From: Desulfuromonas sp. AOP6
GTDB lineage: Bacteria; Desulfobacterota; Desulfuromonadia; Desulfuromonadales; SZUA-540
Length of the DNA stretch: 64,000 nucleotides
Direction: 5' to 3'
NCBI RefSeq assembly: GCF_009731355.2
Contig: NZ_AP022810.1
Location: 2,756,001-2,820,000, forward strand
Shown: piece by piece, positions 49,513 through 57,539 of the stretch
Layout of the letters: each line of letters begins with the position of its first letter
How positions within the stretch are numbered: the first letter of the stretch is position 1
The notes under the pieces: model-generated
What the model was told of the DNA's origin: nothing
The model's database searches: none
The model's input: only the letters and a program-made list of their open reading frames with translations
Made by a program: the position numbers and the translations under genes

Positions 49513-49684
49513 GGACCTCGAAATCGCTGAGAGGAATTGTCAGCACCGGCTCAAAGAGAGCACCGGCGGCATCAAAAAAGAGTAGCACAGACCCTTTCGG
49601 CAATAAAAGCCTTCTTTTCGCCGTCCTTGCAGGCTTCTACGGCCTTTCGGTTTGAGCTGTTACTCGCACCTCAGCTTCCGGCAC

Positions 49685-49714
49685 TTGATTTTCTGCCCCC
49701 GCTCCCTCTATGCT
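49685..49714 (+). promoter_or_regulatory. Possible sigma-70 promoter of the threonine aldolase gene
   Basis: TTGATT and TATGCT with an 18-bp spacer, about 44 bp before the ATG. Only a moderate match. Confidence 0.35.
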
Positions 49715-49757
49715 CCCAGCAGAGAGTGCATCATAACCCGGCGGAGGAAGCGCACCC

Positions 49758-50801
49758 ATGTCTGAGATCATGAACCAGTTCGCCAGTGACAATTATGCCG
49801 GCATCTGTCCCGAAGCCTGGGAGGCCATGGCAGCGGTCAACCAGGGCTTCGCCAACGCTTACGGCAACGACCCCTGGACCGAAAGAGCCTGCAATCTGCT
49901 GCGGGAGTTTTTCGAAACCGACTGCGAGGTATTCTTCGTCTTCAACGGTACGGCAGCCAACTCTCTGTCGCTGGCTTCCCTCTGCCAGAGTTATCACAGC
50001 ATCATCTGTCACGAACTCGCCCACATCGAGACCGATGAATGCGGCGCCATCGAGTTTTTTTCCAATGGCACCAAGGTCTTGCTGGTGGCAGGGCAAAACG
50101 GCAAGATCGACCTGGGGGAAGTGGAAAGGACGGTAACACGGCGCGCCGACATTCACTACCCCAAGCCGCGCGTATTGAGCCTGACCCAGGCGACGGAAGT
50201 CGGAACCGTTTACTCGGCGGCGGAGATGATGGCGGCGGGAGAAGAGGCCCGGCGGCTGAACCTGCACCTGCAGGTGGACGGCGCCCGTTTCGCCAACGCC
50301 CTGGCCTTCTTGCAGGTTCCCGCCAAGGAGCTTACCTGGAAAGCGGGCGTCGACGTGCTGACCTTCGGTGGCACCAAGAATGGCATGGCCATGGGAGAGG
50401 CGGTGATTTTTTTCAATCGCGACCTGGCCCGCGAATTCGATTACCGCTGCAAACAGGCAGGGCAGCTGGCCTCCAAGATGCGCTTTCTGGCCGCTCCCTG
50501 GATCGGTATGCTCAAAGACGGCGCCCTGTTGCGCCACGCCGACCACGCCAACCGCTGCGCCCGCAGCCTGGCCGAGCATCTTCGGGAAATACCCGGGGTC
50601 GACATCATGCACCCGGTGCAGGCCAACGCCGTTTTCGTCCAGATGCCGGAGTCCCTTATCGAGGCTCTGCACCGAAGAGGCTGGATCTTTTACACCTTCA
50701 TCGGATCAGGGCACGCCCGCTTCATGTGTTCCTGGAAGACCACGGAACAGGACATCGACCGGCTCGTCGCGGATATTCACCGCCTGGCCCAGTCAGGCTG
50801 A
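49758..50801 (+). CDS. Low-specificity L-threonine aldolase
   Basis: PLP enzyme of 347 residues that cleaves threonine or allo-threonine to glycine and acetaldehyde. N terminus FASDNYAGICPE is typical; the PLP Lys is in TFGGTKNGMAMGEA (about residue 207), and the Asp binding the pyridine nitrogen is in LQVDGARFANAL. Length matches the family. Start ATG behind CGGAGGAAG. Convergent with the secreted-protein gene, only 2 bp between the stops. Confidence 0.94.
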   Translation: MSEIMNQFASDNYAGICPEAWEAMAAVNQGFANAYGNDPWTERACNLLREFFETDCEVFFVFNGTAANSLSLASLCQSYHSIICHELAHIETDECGAIEFFSNGTKVLLVAGQNGKIDLGEVERTVTRRADIHYPKPRVLSLTQATEVGTVYSAAEMMAAGEEARRLNLHLQVDGARFANALAFLQVPAKELTWKAGVDVLTFGGTKNGMAMGEAVIFFNRDLAREFDYRCKQAGQLASKMRFLAAPWIGMLKDGALLRHADHANRCARSLAEHLREIPGVDIMHPVQANAVFVQMPESLIEALHRRGWIFYTFIGSGHARFMCSWKTTEQDIDRLVADIHRLAQSG

Positions 50802-50803
50802 GA

Positions 50804-51091
50804 TCATTTCTCACTCTGGGACTTTTTGACCTCGGCCAGATAACTGAAGAGGTTCCGGCACTTTTTCAGACGAAAAAGGTAGACCTTCTTCTCCACCGAA
50901 TCGCTTTTTTCAATGTCTCGAATGACCCGGTCGCAGGCGGCGGTCAGACTGTCCAGTTCTGAGACCGTCAGTCCTTCCGCCACAGCGGTCTGACCGCAGA
51001 GCCGGTCGAAATCGTCTTTCCAGGATTCGGCCTGCACTAAAGTCGCCGTCAGCAGCAGGCCGACCAGAACCCCCCATCCCCATCTTTTCAT
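50804..51091 (-). CDS. Small secreted protein downstream of hexahaem cytochromes
   Basis: A 95-residue protein with a signal peptide (about 1-21, VQA-ES) and a helical, charged mature part with three Cys. Start ATG set at 51091 behind AAGGTG; an ATG four codons earlier is too close to its ribosome site. It follows the cytochrome gene by 18 bp and so probably belongs to the same operon. No haem motif (no CXXCH), and no family recognised. Confidence 0.8.
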   Translation of the reverse strand: MKRWGWGVLVGLLLTATLVQAESWKDDFDRLCGQTAVAEGLTVSELDSLTAACDRVIRDIEKSDSVEKKVYLFRLKKCRNLFSYLAEVKKSQSEK

Positions 51092-51109
51092 GATCACCTT
51101 CATCCTTTA

Positions 51110-51886
51110 TTAGCGGGAAATGCGCGGATGGCACCCCTTGCAATCGTCCAGAGGGAAAGCCACCCGCAGGTGACAGACCCCGCAGAACTTGCCTTCGAGT
51201 ATATATTCCATGGAAAAATGCTGGGTCGTCTTCTTTTTGACGTTGAAGATGTCCGGGTGGCAGTTGGCGCAATCGAGCCAGGGCGTATGCTTGGCATGAG
51301 GGAAGTACGCCGGTGGCACATAGGTCCATTCGGCTTGCAGCTCCAGCTCGCGGTCGAAATCCATCGGCTTCTCGTCCGCATGGAAAAGACTGTAGGCCGA
51401 CCTGATAAGCCCATCTTCCAAAGCGTAGCCCCAGTGGATCTTGTTGCCGAAAGGCGCCGCCGGCAGGGGCCGGCTGAAAACTTCAAATTTCTCCGCATCC
51501 GTCGACCCGTAACCGGAATGGCACCTCTCACAGTTGCCTTCCGTATGTCCGAAAGCCCTCACACCGTCATGGCAGGAGCCACAGTAGAGCCCGTTACGGT
51601 TCTCAGCCTCGGTGATCTCCGTCTTGTTGGTGGCAAAGGCAAAATCGAGCTCGAAATGACAGACCCGGCAGCTGAATTTGGCGCGATGGCTCCAGTGGGG
51701 GAAGAGCACCGGTTTGATCTTGTTTTCCACCGAGGTTCGGCTGATCAAGACATTACCGTACTCGTGGGGGGCCGGCAGCGGCGGGAAATCCCAGTACTTC
51801 CCCGCCGCTGCCCCCGTTTCCGCCCAAAGGAGGCCCAGAACGCACCATCCCAGTATCCAGACCCATCTTGACCCTATCGTTGTCAT
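51110..51886 (-). CDS. Periplasmic hexahaem cytochrome c, copy B
   Basis: A 258-residue secreted protein (signal about 1-28) with six CXXCH motifs, CRVCH, CGSCH, CERCH, CANCH, CGVCH and CKGCH, in two sets of three. Each set begins with an HxxH before its first haem (FPHWSHRAKFSC; FPHAKHTPWLDC), as in c7-type triheme domains. It thus looks like two c7 domains in tandem, a plausible electron carrier between inner and outer membranes. Same layout as copy A just upstream, so the genes are duplicates. ATG at 51886. Confidence 0.93.
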   Translation of the reverse strand: MTTIGSRWVWILGWCVLGLLWAETGAAAGKYWDFPPLPAPHEYGNVLISRTSVENKIKPVLFPHWSHRAKFSCRVCHFELDFAFATNKTEITEAENRNGLYCGSCHDGVRAFGHTEGNCERCHSGYGSTDAEKFEVFSRPLPAAPFGNKIHWGYALEDGLIRSAYSLFHADEKPMDFDRELELQAEWTYVPPAYFPHAKHTPWLDCANCHPDIFNVKKKTTQHFSMEYILEGKFCGVCHLRVAFPLDDCKGCHPRISR

Positions 51887-51945
51887 ACGCTATTTCATCC
51901 CTCAGGTCTTTGGCGCGGACGGACCGGCGGCCCTCCCGCGCCAGA

Positions 51946-52719
51946 TTAATGCACCGGCTGGGTGTGACAGCGCTGGCAGTCGATATTGGGGAACGCCACC
52001 GTATCGTGGCAGACCCCACAGTATTTGCCGTTGAAGATGTCCTGCATGCTGTAGGCTTGGGCACTCTTCTTGACGGGAAATATCTCGGGATGACAGAGTT
52101 CGCAGCCGTTCCAGACCACGTGCTTCTGGTGTGACAGGATGATGTTGGGCATATTCGGCTCGGTGGGGGTCAGATCGAATTTATCCGGCTCTTTGATTTT
52201 GGCCCGGGAGATGGAGACACCCTCGAGGTAGTCCCTGACCGTGACCAGCCCCTCGTCTTCGGCCTTGAGCCAGTCGATGCCATTGCCGAAGCGCTCTTTG
52301 GGCATTTTTTTGCGGAAATCATAGAAGTTGTTCTTGAACAGCACGTTCTTGCCGTAAGAGTGGCAGCGATCGCAGTTTTTTTCCGCCTTGGCGACGGAAA
52401 AAGCTTCCTGGCCATTGTGACAGGCGCCGCAGTAGAGGCCGTTGATATTGTCCGTCTCCGTCATCTGCGTCCCTTCGGCGGTCATGGCGAAGCCGATATC
52501 CACATGACAGAGGCGGCAGGTGTACCTGGCCCGGTGTACCCAGTGTGGAAAAACGACGGGCGCGATATTCTTCTGCTCGGAATAGTTGTTCATGACCACG
52601 GAGCCGTATTCATGCAGCTTGGGGCGCTTCTGCTTCATGCCAAAGGTTTCCGCTCCAGCCACCCCGACCAGCATCGCCATAAGCAGCCACGCCATTAATC
52701 CGACAATCCTCTTGTTCAT
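51946..52719 (-). CDS. Periplasmic hexahaem cytochrome c, copy A
   Basis: A 257-residue secreted protein (signal about 1-23) with six haem motifs, CRLCH, CGACH, CDRCH, CELCH, CGVCH and CQRCH, again two c7-like sets with HxxH leaders (FPHWVHRARYTC; LSHQKHVVWNGC). First gene of a three-gene operon followed by copy B (59 bp) and a small secreted protein. Likely a periplasmic electron carrier; partner oxidoreductase unknown but the CbcBA-like complex is a candidate. Confidence 0.93.
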   Translation of the reverse strand: MNKRIVGLMAWLLMAMLVGVAGAETFGMKQKRPKLHEYGSVVMNNYSEQKNIAPVVFPHWVHRARYTCRLCHVDIGFAMTAEGTQMTETDNINGLYCGACHNGQEAFSVAKAEKNCDRCHSYGKNVLFKNNFYDFRKKMPKERFGNGIDWLKAEDEGLVTVRDYLEGVSISRAKIKEPDKFDLTPTEPNMPNIILSHQKHVVWNGCELCHPEIFPVKKSAQAYSMQDIFNGKYCGVCHDTVAFPNIDCQRCHTQPVH

Positions 52720-52901
52720 TCATTGGCCTCCTGCGATAATCACGTCTGATAAAAGGACAACGAAAGCCCTTATCGGGCCTTCATTACAATTTGTAAACTT
52801 TACCATCTTTTTTGTTTATGTCAGGAACTGGCTGAAAATAGCGGACCCAACCCCTGCCAAGAACCTCTTTTTATTGCCGCGCACGGAGATAAGGAATGTC
52901 C

Positions 52902-55547
52902 ATGACCAACCGACCCACCACGATTTACCTCAAGGATTACACGCCACCGGCTTTTCTGGTGGAGAACACCGATCTGCATTTTGAGCTGGCCGAATCGAAG
53001 ACTCGGGTCACGGCGACCTTGCGTCTGCGCCGCAACCCGGACAGCACCGACCCCGCCGCCCCGCTGGTGCTGCACGGGCGCGAACTCACCCTGCGGGATG
53101 TGATTTTGGATGGGCGGCCTCTGCCTGCGGCAGCCTATGCGGTCGACACGGAGACGCTGACCCTGGCCGGCGTGCCCGACACCTTCACCCTGCGGACCGT
53201 CACCGAAATCAACCCGCAGGCGAATACCTCGCTGGAAGGGCTCTATCTGTCCAGCGGCAACTTCTGCACCCAGTGCGAAGCCCAGGGCTTCCGCAAGATC
53301 ACCTACTATCCCGACCGTCCCGACGTCATGGCGCCTTTCACCGTCACCCTCGTCGCCGACCGCGCCAAGTACCCGGTGCTGCTGTCCAATGGCAATCTAT
53401 TGGAGAAGGGCGAGCTGGATGACGGCCGCCACTTCGCGCGCTGGCAGGATCCCTACAAGAAGCCGTCCTATCTCTTCGCCCTGGTCGCCGGTCAGCTGGT
53501 CAAAATCGAGGACCGCTTCACGACCCGCTCCGGCCGTGTGGTCACCCTGCAGATCTTCGTGGAGCCGCGCAACGCCGACAAGTGCGAACACGCCATGCGC
53601 TCCCTGCAGAAAGCCATGGCCTGGGATGAGGAAGTCTTCGGCCTGGAATACGATCTGGACATCTATATGATCGTGGCGGTGGACGACTTCAACATGGGCG
53701 CCATGGAAAACAAGGGGCTCAACGTCTTCAACTCCAAGTACGTGCTGGCCCGACCCGATACCGCCACCGATGCCGACTATCAGGGGATCGAAGGGGTCAT
53801 CGGCCATGAATACTTCCACAACTGGACCGGCAACCGCATCACCTGCCGCGACTGGTTTCAGCTCAGCCTCAAGGAGGGGCTCACGGTCTTTCGAGACCAG
53901 GAGTTCTCCGCCGACATGACCTCACGGCCCGTCAAGCGCATCGAGGAGGTGCGCATCCTGCGCCAGGCCCAGTTCCCCGAGGACGCCGGCCCCATGGCCC
54001 ACCCCGTGCGGCCTGAATCCTACGTAGAGATCAACAACTTTTACACGGCCACGGTCTACAACAAAGGAGCCGAGGTCATCCGCATGATCCAGAACCTGCT
54101 CGGCCGTGAAGGCTTCCGCCAGGGGATGGATCTTTACATTGAACGCCATGACGGCCAGGCCGTCACCACCGAGGATTTTCTGGCGGCCATGGCCGACGCC
54201 AACGGCGCCGACCTCGCACAGTTCCGCCGCTGGTACAGCCAGGCTGGCACCCCGGAGATCCACGTCACCACGGAGTTCGACCCGGCCAGCGGTGTCTACA
54301 CCCTGCGCTGCCGCCAGTCCTGCCCGCCGACACCGGGACAGGAGAGCAAGCAGCCCTTCCATATCCCCCTGGCCCTGGGTCTGCTCGACCGCCAGGGCAA
54401 CGACCTCCCCCTGCAGCTCGAAGGGGAGGCAGCCCCCCACGAAGCCGGCACCCGGGTACTCAGCCTGCGTCAGGAAGAGGAGAGCTTCCGCTTTGTCGGT
54501 CTTACGGAAGAACCCGTCCCTTCGCTGCTGCGGGACTTTTCGGCGCCGGTCAAGCTGCAGATCGACCTGGCCGACGCCGACCTCGCCTTTCTCATGGCTC
54601 GGGATGCGGACCCCTTCAACCGCTGGGAAGCCGGCCAGCAACTGGCCACGCGGGTGCTGCTGGGCCTGGTCGAGGATCTCCGTCAGGGACGCACGCAGGG
54701 GGAGGCCGACGTTTTCAGCGAAGCCTTCGGCCTGACCCTGCAGGATCGCGAGGCCGATCCGGCCCTGCTTGCCCTCGCCCTGACCTTGCCGAGTGAAACC
54801 TACCTGGCCGAACAGATGACCGTGGTCGACCCGGCGGCAATCCATGCCGCCCGTAAGGCCCTGCGCCAAAGTCTGGCCCGGCGCTGGCAGGCCGAACTGC
54901 TCGATACCTACGAGCGTCTGGGCGAGACCGGGCCGTACAGCATCGAGCCGGCGGCGGTGGGACGGCGCAGCCTCAAGAACGTCTGCCTCGCCTATCTCAT
55001 GGCCCTGGAGGAGGATGAAACCGTCCGTCTGTGCCAGCGGCAGTTCGCGCAGGGGGACAACATGACCGACGTCATTGCCGCCCTCGGCGCCCTCGCCCAC
55101 AGCCGCCGCCCCGAACGGCAGGCGGCGCTGGCCGCCTTCTACGGCCAGTGGAGGCAGGACCCCCTCGTTGTCGACAAATGGCTGAGCCTGCAGGCCACCG
55201 CCGACCACCCCGACACCCTGATGCAGGTGCGCGCCCTCATGGCGCATCCGGCCTTCAGCCTGCGCAACCCCAACAAGGTGCGGGCCCTCATCGGCGCCTT
55301 CTGCCATGGGAACCCGGCCGCTTTCCACCGGGAAGACGGCAGCGGCTACCGCTTCACCGCCGAGCAGGTGCTGGCCCTCGACCCTCTCAATCCCCAGGTC
55401 GCCGCCCGCCTTGCCGCTGCTCTCATCCGCTGGCGCAAGTTTGACGACGGCCGCCAGCAGCTGATGAAAGAACAACTGCAGCGCCTGCTCGACGCCCCCA
55501 GGCTCTCCCGCGACGTCTATGAAATCGTCAGCAAGAGCCTGTCGTAA
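52902..55547 (+). CDS. pepN: Aminopeptidase N
   Basis: Zinc metallopeptidase of 881 residues removing N-terminal residues from peptides. GAMENKGLN (exopeptidase motif, about 266-274) and HEYFHNWTGNR with the zinc His pair (about 302-312) are present, with a second Glu downstream. Start chosen at the second ATG (52902, AAGGA six bases upstream), which gives the MTNRPTTIYLKDYTPP start that matches E. coli PepN in position; the ATG at 52896 adds two residues. Expected cytoplasmic. Confidence 0.96.
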   Translation: MTNRPTTIYLKDYTPPAFLVENTDLHFELAESKTRVTATLRLRRNPDSTDPAAPLVLHGRELTLRDVILDGRPLPAAAYAVDTETLTLAGVPDTFTLRTVTEINPQANTSLEGLYLSSGNFCTQCEAQGFRKITYYPDRPDVMAPFTVTLVADRAKYPVLLSNGNLLEKGELDDGRHFARWQDPYKKPSYLFALVAGQLVKIEDRFTTRSGRVVTLQIFVEPRNADKCEHAMRSLQKAMAWDEEVFGLEYDLDIYMIVAVDDFNMGAMENKGLNVFNSKYVLARPDTATDADYQGIEGVIGHEYFHNWTGNRITCRDWFQLSLKEGLTVFRDQEFSADMTSRPVKRIEEVRILRQAQFPEDAGPMAHPVRPESYVEINNFYTATVYNKGAEVIRMIQNLLGREGFRQGMDLYIERHDGQAVTTEDFLAAMADANGADLAQFRRWYSQAGTPEIHVTTEFDPASGVYTLRCRQSCPPTPGQESKQPFHIPLALGLLDRQGNDLPLQLEGEAAPHEAGTRVLSLRQEEESFRFVGLTEEPVPSLLRDFSAPVKLQIDLADADLAFLMARDADPFNRWEAGQQLATRVLLGLVEDLRQGRTQGEADVFSEAFGLTLQDREADPALLALALTLPSETYLAEQMTVVDPAAIHAARKALRQSLARRWQAELLDTYERLGETGPYSIEPAAVGRRSLKNVCLAYLMALEEDETVRLCQRQFAQGDNMTDVIAALGALAHSRRPERQAALAAFYGQWRQDPLVVDKWLSLQATADHPDTLMQVRALMAHPAFSLRNPNKVRALIGAFCHGNPAAFHREDGSGYRFTAEQVLALDPLNPQVAARLAAALIRWRKFDDGRQQLMKEQLQRLLDAPRLSRDVYEIVSKSLS

Positions 55548-55586
55548 GGCCGCACTCCCTTACGCCTTTTGAAAAGGATGGTCTCC

Positions 55587-56462
55587 ATGGATAGAATCGT
55601 CATTATTGGTTGCGGCGATATCGGTCGCCGCGTCGCCCGCCGGGCCTTGGCTCAGGGTCAACAGGTGCACGGACTGGTGCGGGAAGAGGAAAAAGGCCAG
55701 GCTCTGGCAGCGACAGGGATTGTACCCCTGGTCGGGCACCTCGACGACCCCGAATCGCTCACCGGGCTGCCGCTGGCCGGCGCCGGCCTCTTTTACTTTG
55801 CGCCGCCGCCGGGGGGCGGCTTCAGCGATCCGCGGGTGCGGAACTTTCTGGCCGCCATCACGCCGGGGCAGGAGCCGGCCAAAATCGTCTACATCAGCAC
55901 CAGCGGCGTCTACGGCGACTGCGGCGATGACCTGGTCACGGAAGAGACCCCGCCCAACCCGCAGACCTCGCGGGCCAGGCGCCGCCTCGACGCTGAAAAC
56001 GCCTTCCTCGCCTGGGGAAAGGAGCACCAGGTCCCCGTGGTCATTCTGCGGGTCACCGGCATCTACGGCCCGGGACGCCTTCCCATCGCCCGCCTGACGG
56101 AGGGACACCCCCTGCTGCGGGAAGAGGAGTGCAAATCGACCAACCGCATCCACGCCGAAGATCTGGCCCGCGTCTGCCTGGCGGCCATGGATAAGGGGGA
56201 AGCCGGCGACATCTTCAACGTCTGCGATGGCCAGGGCGGTACCATGACCCAGTATTTTCTCGCCGTGGCTGACCTTCTCGGCCTGGCCCACCCGCCGCAG
56301 ATTTCCATGGAGGAAGCCCGCCAGGTTATGGCGCCCTTGATGATCTCCTACCTCAGCGAATCCCGGCGCATGGACAACCGCAAGATGTTGGAGAAGCTGA
56401 AGATCCGGCTCGAATATCCGACCCTCGCCGAGGGGCTGCGAGCCTGTCTTGACAAGGACTGA
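55587..56462 (+). CDS. NAD-dependent epimerase/dehydratase-like (YeeZ type)
   Basis: Extended SDR-like protein of 291 residues. It begins IVIIGCGDIGRRVARRA, a Rossmann dinucleotide loop, with STSGVYGDCGD later and a VTGIYGPGRLP active-site segment. The Tyr-x3-Lys is not typical, so a reductase or sensor role like YeeZ is possible. ATG at 55587 behind AAAAGGATGG; the frame opens upstream at 55569. It opens a short operon with the DUF2835 gene, 6 bp apart. Confidence 0.88.
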   Translation: MDRIVIIGCGDIGRRVARRALAQGQQVHGLVREEEKGQALAATGIVPLVGHLDDPESLTGLPLAGAGLFYFAPPPGGGFSDPRVRNFLAAITPGQEPAKIVYISTSGVYGDCGDDLVTEETPPNPQTSRARRRLDAENAFLAWGKEHQVPVVILRVTGIYGPGRLPIARLTEGHPLLREEECKSTNRIHAEDLARVCLAAMDKGEAGDIFNVCDGQGGTMTQYFLAVADLLGLAHPPQISMEEARQVMAPLMISYLSESRRMDNRKMLEKLKIRLEYPTLAEGLRACLDKD

Positions 56463-56468
56463 GACGCC

Positions 56469-56690
56469 ATGCCCCGCTGCCATTTTTCCCTCCATCTCGA
56501 CCGCCAGCAGTTTCTGCGCTACTACCAGGGGCAGGTTCAGCAGATTCTGGTGACGACGGAGGAAGGCATGCGGGTGCAGTTCCCCGCCGCCCACCTGCGG
56601 CCCTTTCTGAGCGAGCGGGGGATTCAGGGCCGTTTTGCCCTGCACTATGAAGAAGGTGGCAAGCTTGTGCGCCTGGAAAGGATAGTCTGA
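56469..56690 (+). CDS. DUF2835-family protein
   Basis: A 73-residue protein with the DUF2835 hallmarks: YYQGQVQQILV, VQFPAAHLRPFL and GIQGRFALHYEEGGKLVRLERI. Function of the family is unknown; small beta-rich fold expected. Start is close behind the epimerase gene and its stop overlaps the next start by one base. Confidence 0.9.
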   Translation: MPRCHFSLHLDRQQFLRYYQGQVQQILVTTEEGMRVQFPAAHLRPFLSERGIQGRFALHYEEGGKLVRLERIV

Positions 56691-56872
56691 TGAGGAACCC
56701 GGCCGGCTCCGATGGGGACGATGAGCTGATCTGTTATTGTTTCCACCACAGTCGCGGCGATATCCGCGAGGACGTGCACCGACACGGCCACTCCACCATC
56801 CTCACCGCCGTTCTGCTCGCCCACCGGGAAGGACGCTGCCGCTGCGAAACCCTGCACCCCCAGGGCCGTTGA
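56690..56872 (+). CDS. BFD-like [2Fe-2S] small protein
   Basis: A 60-residue protein with CYC at about 15-17 and CRC at about 49-51, plus His, resembling BFD-like [2Fe-2S] domains except that the second pair is CxC rather than CxxC. It could carry a small cluster. Start overlaps the DUF2835 stop. Function inferred only from the Cys spacing. Confidence 0.78.
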   Translation: MRNPAGSDGDDELICYCFHHSRGDIREDVHRHGHSTILTAVLLAHREGRCRCETLHPQGR

Positions 56873-56930
56873 TGCCTCGGTGATATCCGCCAGGTGGTGG
56901 ATAAGGAAAACAAGGGGAAGTAAAAGAGAA

Positions 56931-56958
56931 CGGGGGAGATGGTTACCCATCTCCCCCG
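56931..56958. terminator. Bidirectional terminator between convergent small genes
   Basis: Perfect 12-bp stem (CGGGGGAGATGG / CCATCTCCCCCG) with a 4-nt loop, between stops at 56872 (+) and 56987 (-). Modest T-rich tail on each side. Confidence 0.68.
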
Positions 56959-56986
56959 CTTTGTGCATGGTTCCGACTGTTTCGAC

Positions 56987-57307
56987 TTACTGCGCCGTTT
57001 CCGTGGTTTCATGGGTGGAAGGATCACGCAGCTGGATACGATCACGGGTGCTGTCCTTGTCCGCGATACCGTCGCCGGTCTGCTCAGCCGCACCCGTTTT
57101 GTTCTCATAGCGATACTGGTTCTGATGCTGGTAACGATTCTGCGACTGAGACTTGGTCATGGAGCCGGCGCCGTTCATCGAACCGGCCTGCGAGCGCGAA
57201 GCCCCCTGGCCACCCTGACCCCCTTTAGCCAGCGCGGCACCAGGACCGGCAACGGCGACACACACCACCAACCCACCAATGAGCATTACTTTTTTCGCAT
57301 TCATCAT
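56987..57307 (-). CDS. Secreted Gln/Ser/Gly-rich protein, unknown
   Basis: A 106-residue protein with a signal peptide (about 1-27, ALA-KG) and a low-complexity mature part rich in Gly, Gln, Ser and Asn, with no Cys. ATG behind GGAGG; the next codon is also ATG. No domain recognised. A neighbouring perfect hairpin serves as its terminator. Confidence 0.76.
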   Translation of the reverse strand: MMNAKKVMLIGGLVVCVAVAGPGAALAKGGQGGQGASRSQAGSMNGAGSMTKSQSQNRYQHQNQYRYENKTGAAEQTGDGIADKDSTRDRIQLRDPSTHETTETAQ

Positions 57308-57539
57308 TTACCTCCCTTTTACCTTCGTTAATTTTTTGCGGATGGGATCATCCATGGAATTGTTGATTTAGACGGTGTCCGCCCACCGAGGTTTACCTGT
57401 TGAGGAAAAAAAGTTTTTACGCCCTCCCGCTCGGCAGGTCGTTTTCACGACTTGCCCCTATCCCCCAATACCTGCTATAGATGAAACCTTTCACAACATC
57501 CCCTTTCCCGTTAGGTTTTGACGCTTTCAGGAGTCCACC

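Noticed and set aside
52720-52895. Sigma-54 promoter upstream of the hexahaem cytochromes
   Set aside because: A GG-N10-GC spacing occurs at the AAGCCCTTATCGGGCC segment, but neither TGGCAC nor TTGC is recognisable.
53922-55475. 517-residue minus-strand frame opposite pepN
   Set aside because: Antisense to aminopeptidase N, no recognisable domain, typical GC-driven shadow.
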